Shown here piece by piece: positions 14,339 through 15,685 of a stretch of DNA of 15,685 nucleotides. The position numbers and the translations under genes are program-made. The DNA is from Akkermansiaceae bacterium. GTDB lineage: Bacteria; Verrucomicrobiota; Verrucomicrobiia; Verrucomicrobiales; Akkermansiaceae. The notes under the pieces are model-generated. The model saw only the letters and a list, made by a program, of their open reading frames with translations, was not told where the DNA came from and did not search any database. Position 1 is the stretch's first letter. Each line of letters begins with the position of its first letter. The stretch spans positions 1 through 15,685 of the forward strand of contig JARFRT010000586.1 in NCBI GenBank assembly GCA_029287105.1, in the 5' to 3' direction.

Positions 14339-15595
14339 TCAGCCCCTGCTGTTAAATTCGGCCACGGCGTCGACCATCGCCACCACGTTTTCGATCGGCG
14401 AGAGTGCTTGGACGTTGTGGACTGAGTTGAAAACAAATCCCCCGTTCGGCGAGAAGATCCGGCAGCGTTCGAGGACCTCCGCACGGGTCTCCTCGGGCGT
14501 TCCGAAGGGTAGCGTCTGCTGCGTATTGACGCCACCGCCCCAGAAGGTCAGCTTGTCGCCATAGCGGTCCTTGAGCGTCTGCGGGTCCATGCCCGCGGCA
14601 GAGCACTGCACCGGGTTGATGATGTCAAAGCCGGAATCGATGAAGTGACTCATAAACGACTCGACCGCGCCGCAGCTGTGCTTGAAGGTTTTCCACGGGG
14701 TGTTGGCATGTATCCAGTCGTTCATCTTTTTGTAATACGGCTGCCAGATTTCGTCATAGGTGCCGGCCGAGCAGAAGGTCGAGTCCTGGGTGCCAAAGTC
14801 CGTCCCGCACACCACCACCACGTCGATCACATCGCCGGCAATGGCATTCAAGCGCTGCATGTTCTGGATGGCGATCTCCGATTGCCGCTCAAATAACTCC
14901 TGCACAAACTCGGGCTCTTCGACAACCGTCATGTACCATTGCGCAATGTCCCTTACCCCTTTGGGGTCCTTGGCAAAGGGCGCCGGCACCAGGGCGATGT
15001 CGCCCAGACTGGTGCCGTTCAGGTGGGTAATGACCGCCCGGTCCGTGCCGCGCAGGCGCGCCGCCTCCTGCTCCCAGTAGGCCGCCTCGTCATCGGACAT
15101 CAGCTTGAATTCCTCCAAGTTGTCCTCAATCTTCAGATTGTCCTCGTCAATCTCCTCCTGCCGGATGATGGAGTCAAAAAAGTACCCCTTCTTCGGCATG
15201 TGGGCACTCGGCGCCACACTGCGATCGCCCTCGGGATAGACATAGGTCCCGGTGTCATCCTCCATGGTTTCAAAATGCCCGGATACCAGCACCGTCTGCC
15301 CCCACCACGTTTTGTATTCCTTCCAGTTCTCGTTCACAAATCCGAACAAGGTCCTGTTCGGAAAAATGCTGGTAACGTCAATGCCCATGGCGTCCTTGAG
15401 ATCATCCTCGATCTCGCCCAGCATCTGATAGGGTTCGCAAACTTTGACCGGACGCTTTTCCAGGCCGTAATGATCGCGCAGTTCCTCAACCACCGAACAA
15501 TGGATACCGGTGATGAAGTTCCCCCCGAAATCAACCGGGACTTTGTCAGGTTGCTGGTGATTAATCGCTGCTAATACTCGTTCTTTACGGGTCAT
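14339..15595 (-). CDS. Uroporphyrinogen decarboxylase-superfamily protein, likely methyltransferase-type
   Basis: A 418-residue cytoplasmic TIM-barrel protein. It opens MTRKERVLAAINHQQPDKVPVDFGG, the standard N-terminus of the URO-D/MtaA/CmuA superfamily. Further signs are ITHLNGTSLGDIA, a segment DFGTQDSTFCSAGTYDEIWQPYYK (about 266-289), HSCGAV at 306-311, INPVQCSAAGMDPQTLKDRYG (326-346) and LTFWGGGVNTQQTLPFGTPEE. The H-x-C-G motif plus Cys331 fits the His/Cys/Cys zinc site used by methylcobamide:CoM-type methyltransferases to activate a thiol. True HemE lacks this site and is shorter (about 350), and no haem gene is nearby. Methyl donor and acceptor are unknown; a corrinoid protein partner is not seen in the window. 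The leader is A-rich without a Shine-Dalgarno site. The 3' end faces the DUF1080 terminator. Confidence 0.85.
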   Translation of the reverse strand: MTRKERVLAAINHQQPDKVPVDFGGNFITGIHCSVVEELRDHYGLEKRPVKVCEPYQMLGEIEDDLKDAMGIDVTSIFPNRTLFGFVNENWKEYKTWWGQTVLVSGHFETMEDDTGTYVYPEGDRSVAPSAHMPKKGYFFDSIIRQEEIDEDNLKIEDNLEEFKLMSDDEAAYWEQEAARLRGTDRAVITHLNGTSLGDIALVPAPFAKDPKGVRDIAQWYMTVVEEPEFVQELFERQSEIAIQNMQRLNAIAGDVIDVVVVCGTDFGTQDSTFCSAGTYDEIWQPYYKKMNDWIHANTPWKTFKHSCGAVESFMSHFIDSGFDIINPVQCSAAGMDPQTLKDRYGDKLTFWGGGVNTQQTLPFGTPEETRAEVLERCRIFSPNGGFVFNSVHNVQALSPIENVVAMVDAVAEFNSRG

Positions 15596-15625
15596 TTTGT
15601 TGGTTTGTTGTTAAAAAATTTTCGA

Positions 15626-15685
15626 TCAATGAGGGCTGACAGCAAGGGATTTGATCAACTGACCGAGATCAAGAATATATTCGTC
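15626..15685 (-). CDS. Possible C-terminal end of an upstream gene (partial)
   Basis: Read on the - strand from the window edge, one frame gives DEYILDLGQLIKSLAVSPH and then TGA. The alternation of hydrophobic and charged residues looks like the last helix of a protein, and the other two frames stop within ten codons. It ends 30 bases before the URO-D-family gene. The fragment is too short to name, and it may be non-coding. Confidence 0.35.
   Translation of the reverse strand, partial: DEYILDLGQLIKSLAVSPH

Noticed and set aside
14571..14760. Possible HemE (haem synthesis) identity for the URO-D-family gene
   Set aside because: The HxCG zinc motif and length of 418 residues fit methyltransferase-type members; no haem genes are nearby.
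1..15685. CRISPR arrays, tRNAs, insertion sequences, prophage or defence genes
   Set aside because: None seen on either strand: no regularly spaced repeats beyond the short ones listed, no transposase or integrase motifs and no tRNA-like folds noticed by eye.

Overview
This window looks like chromosomal DNA from a member of the Verrucomicrobiota, probably order Verrucomicrobiales. No rRNA or other marker gene is present, so the assignment rests on content. It has a DUF1553-DUF1501 gene pair and a large secreted double-DUF1080 (3-keto-disaccharide hydrolase-like) protein, both typical of Planctomycetes and Verrucomicrobia. The DNA is GC-rich, densely packed, and mostly lacks clear Shine-Dalgarno sites. 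There are no tRNA or rRNA genes, CRISPR arrays, insertion sequences or phage genes.

Layout, left to right. (1) 1-2310, + strand: the 3' end of a DUF1553 (PSD1-type) gene and a complete Tat-exported DUF1501 gene, an operon-like pair. (2) 2335-4918, - strand: a ferrous iron uptake operon in the order feoA, feoB, and a 55-residue Cys-rich single-span membrane protein of the FeoB-associated type. The last was found by reading the gap directly. (3) 4919-5122: a divergent regulatory region with an inverted repeat and tandem CCGTATTTCCC repeats. (4) 5123-7008, + strand: a divergent ROK/ASKHA-fold sugar kinase-like protein and a YcxB-like membrane protein, two bases apart. (5) 6983-7990, - strand: a membrane acyltransferase (acyltransferase-3 family) whose 3' end overlaps the YcxB gene. 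(6) 8326-11640, + strand: ackA and pta, the acetate/acetyl-phosphate node. (7) 11646-12608, - strand: a class II-like histone deacetylase-family amidohydrolase, convergent with pta. (8) 12783-14231, + strand: the exported double-DUF1080 protein, with a recognisable sigma70-like promoter upstream and a strong, possibly bidirectional hairpin-T terminator downstream. (9) 14339-15595, - strand: a uroporphyrinogen decarboxylase-superfamily protein carrying the Zn-type HxCG motif of corrinoid methyltransferases. Before it lie the possible last 19 codons of another - strand gene, running off the window.

The genes suggest a polysaccharide-degrading heterotroph with overflow acetate metabolism and Fe(II) uptake. 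AckA and Pta interconvert acetyl-CoA, acetyl phosphate and acetate. The adjacent deacetylase-fold enzyme may act on an acetylated product of the same pool, but that is inference. I do not see a clearly new defence or mobile system. The points most worth checking are the small Cys-rich Feo protein, the unusually Cys-rich FeoA, the repeats flanking feoA, the divergent kinase with a non-canonical metal region, and the ack-pta-deacetylase neighbourhood.
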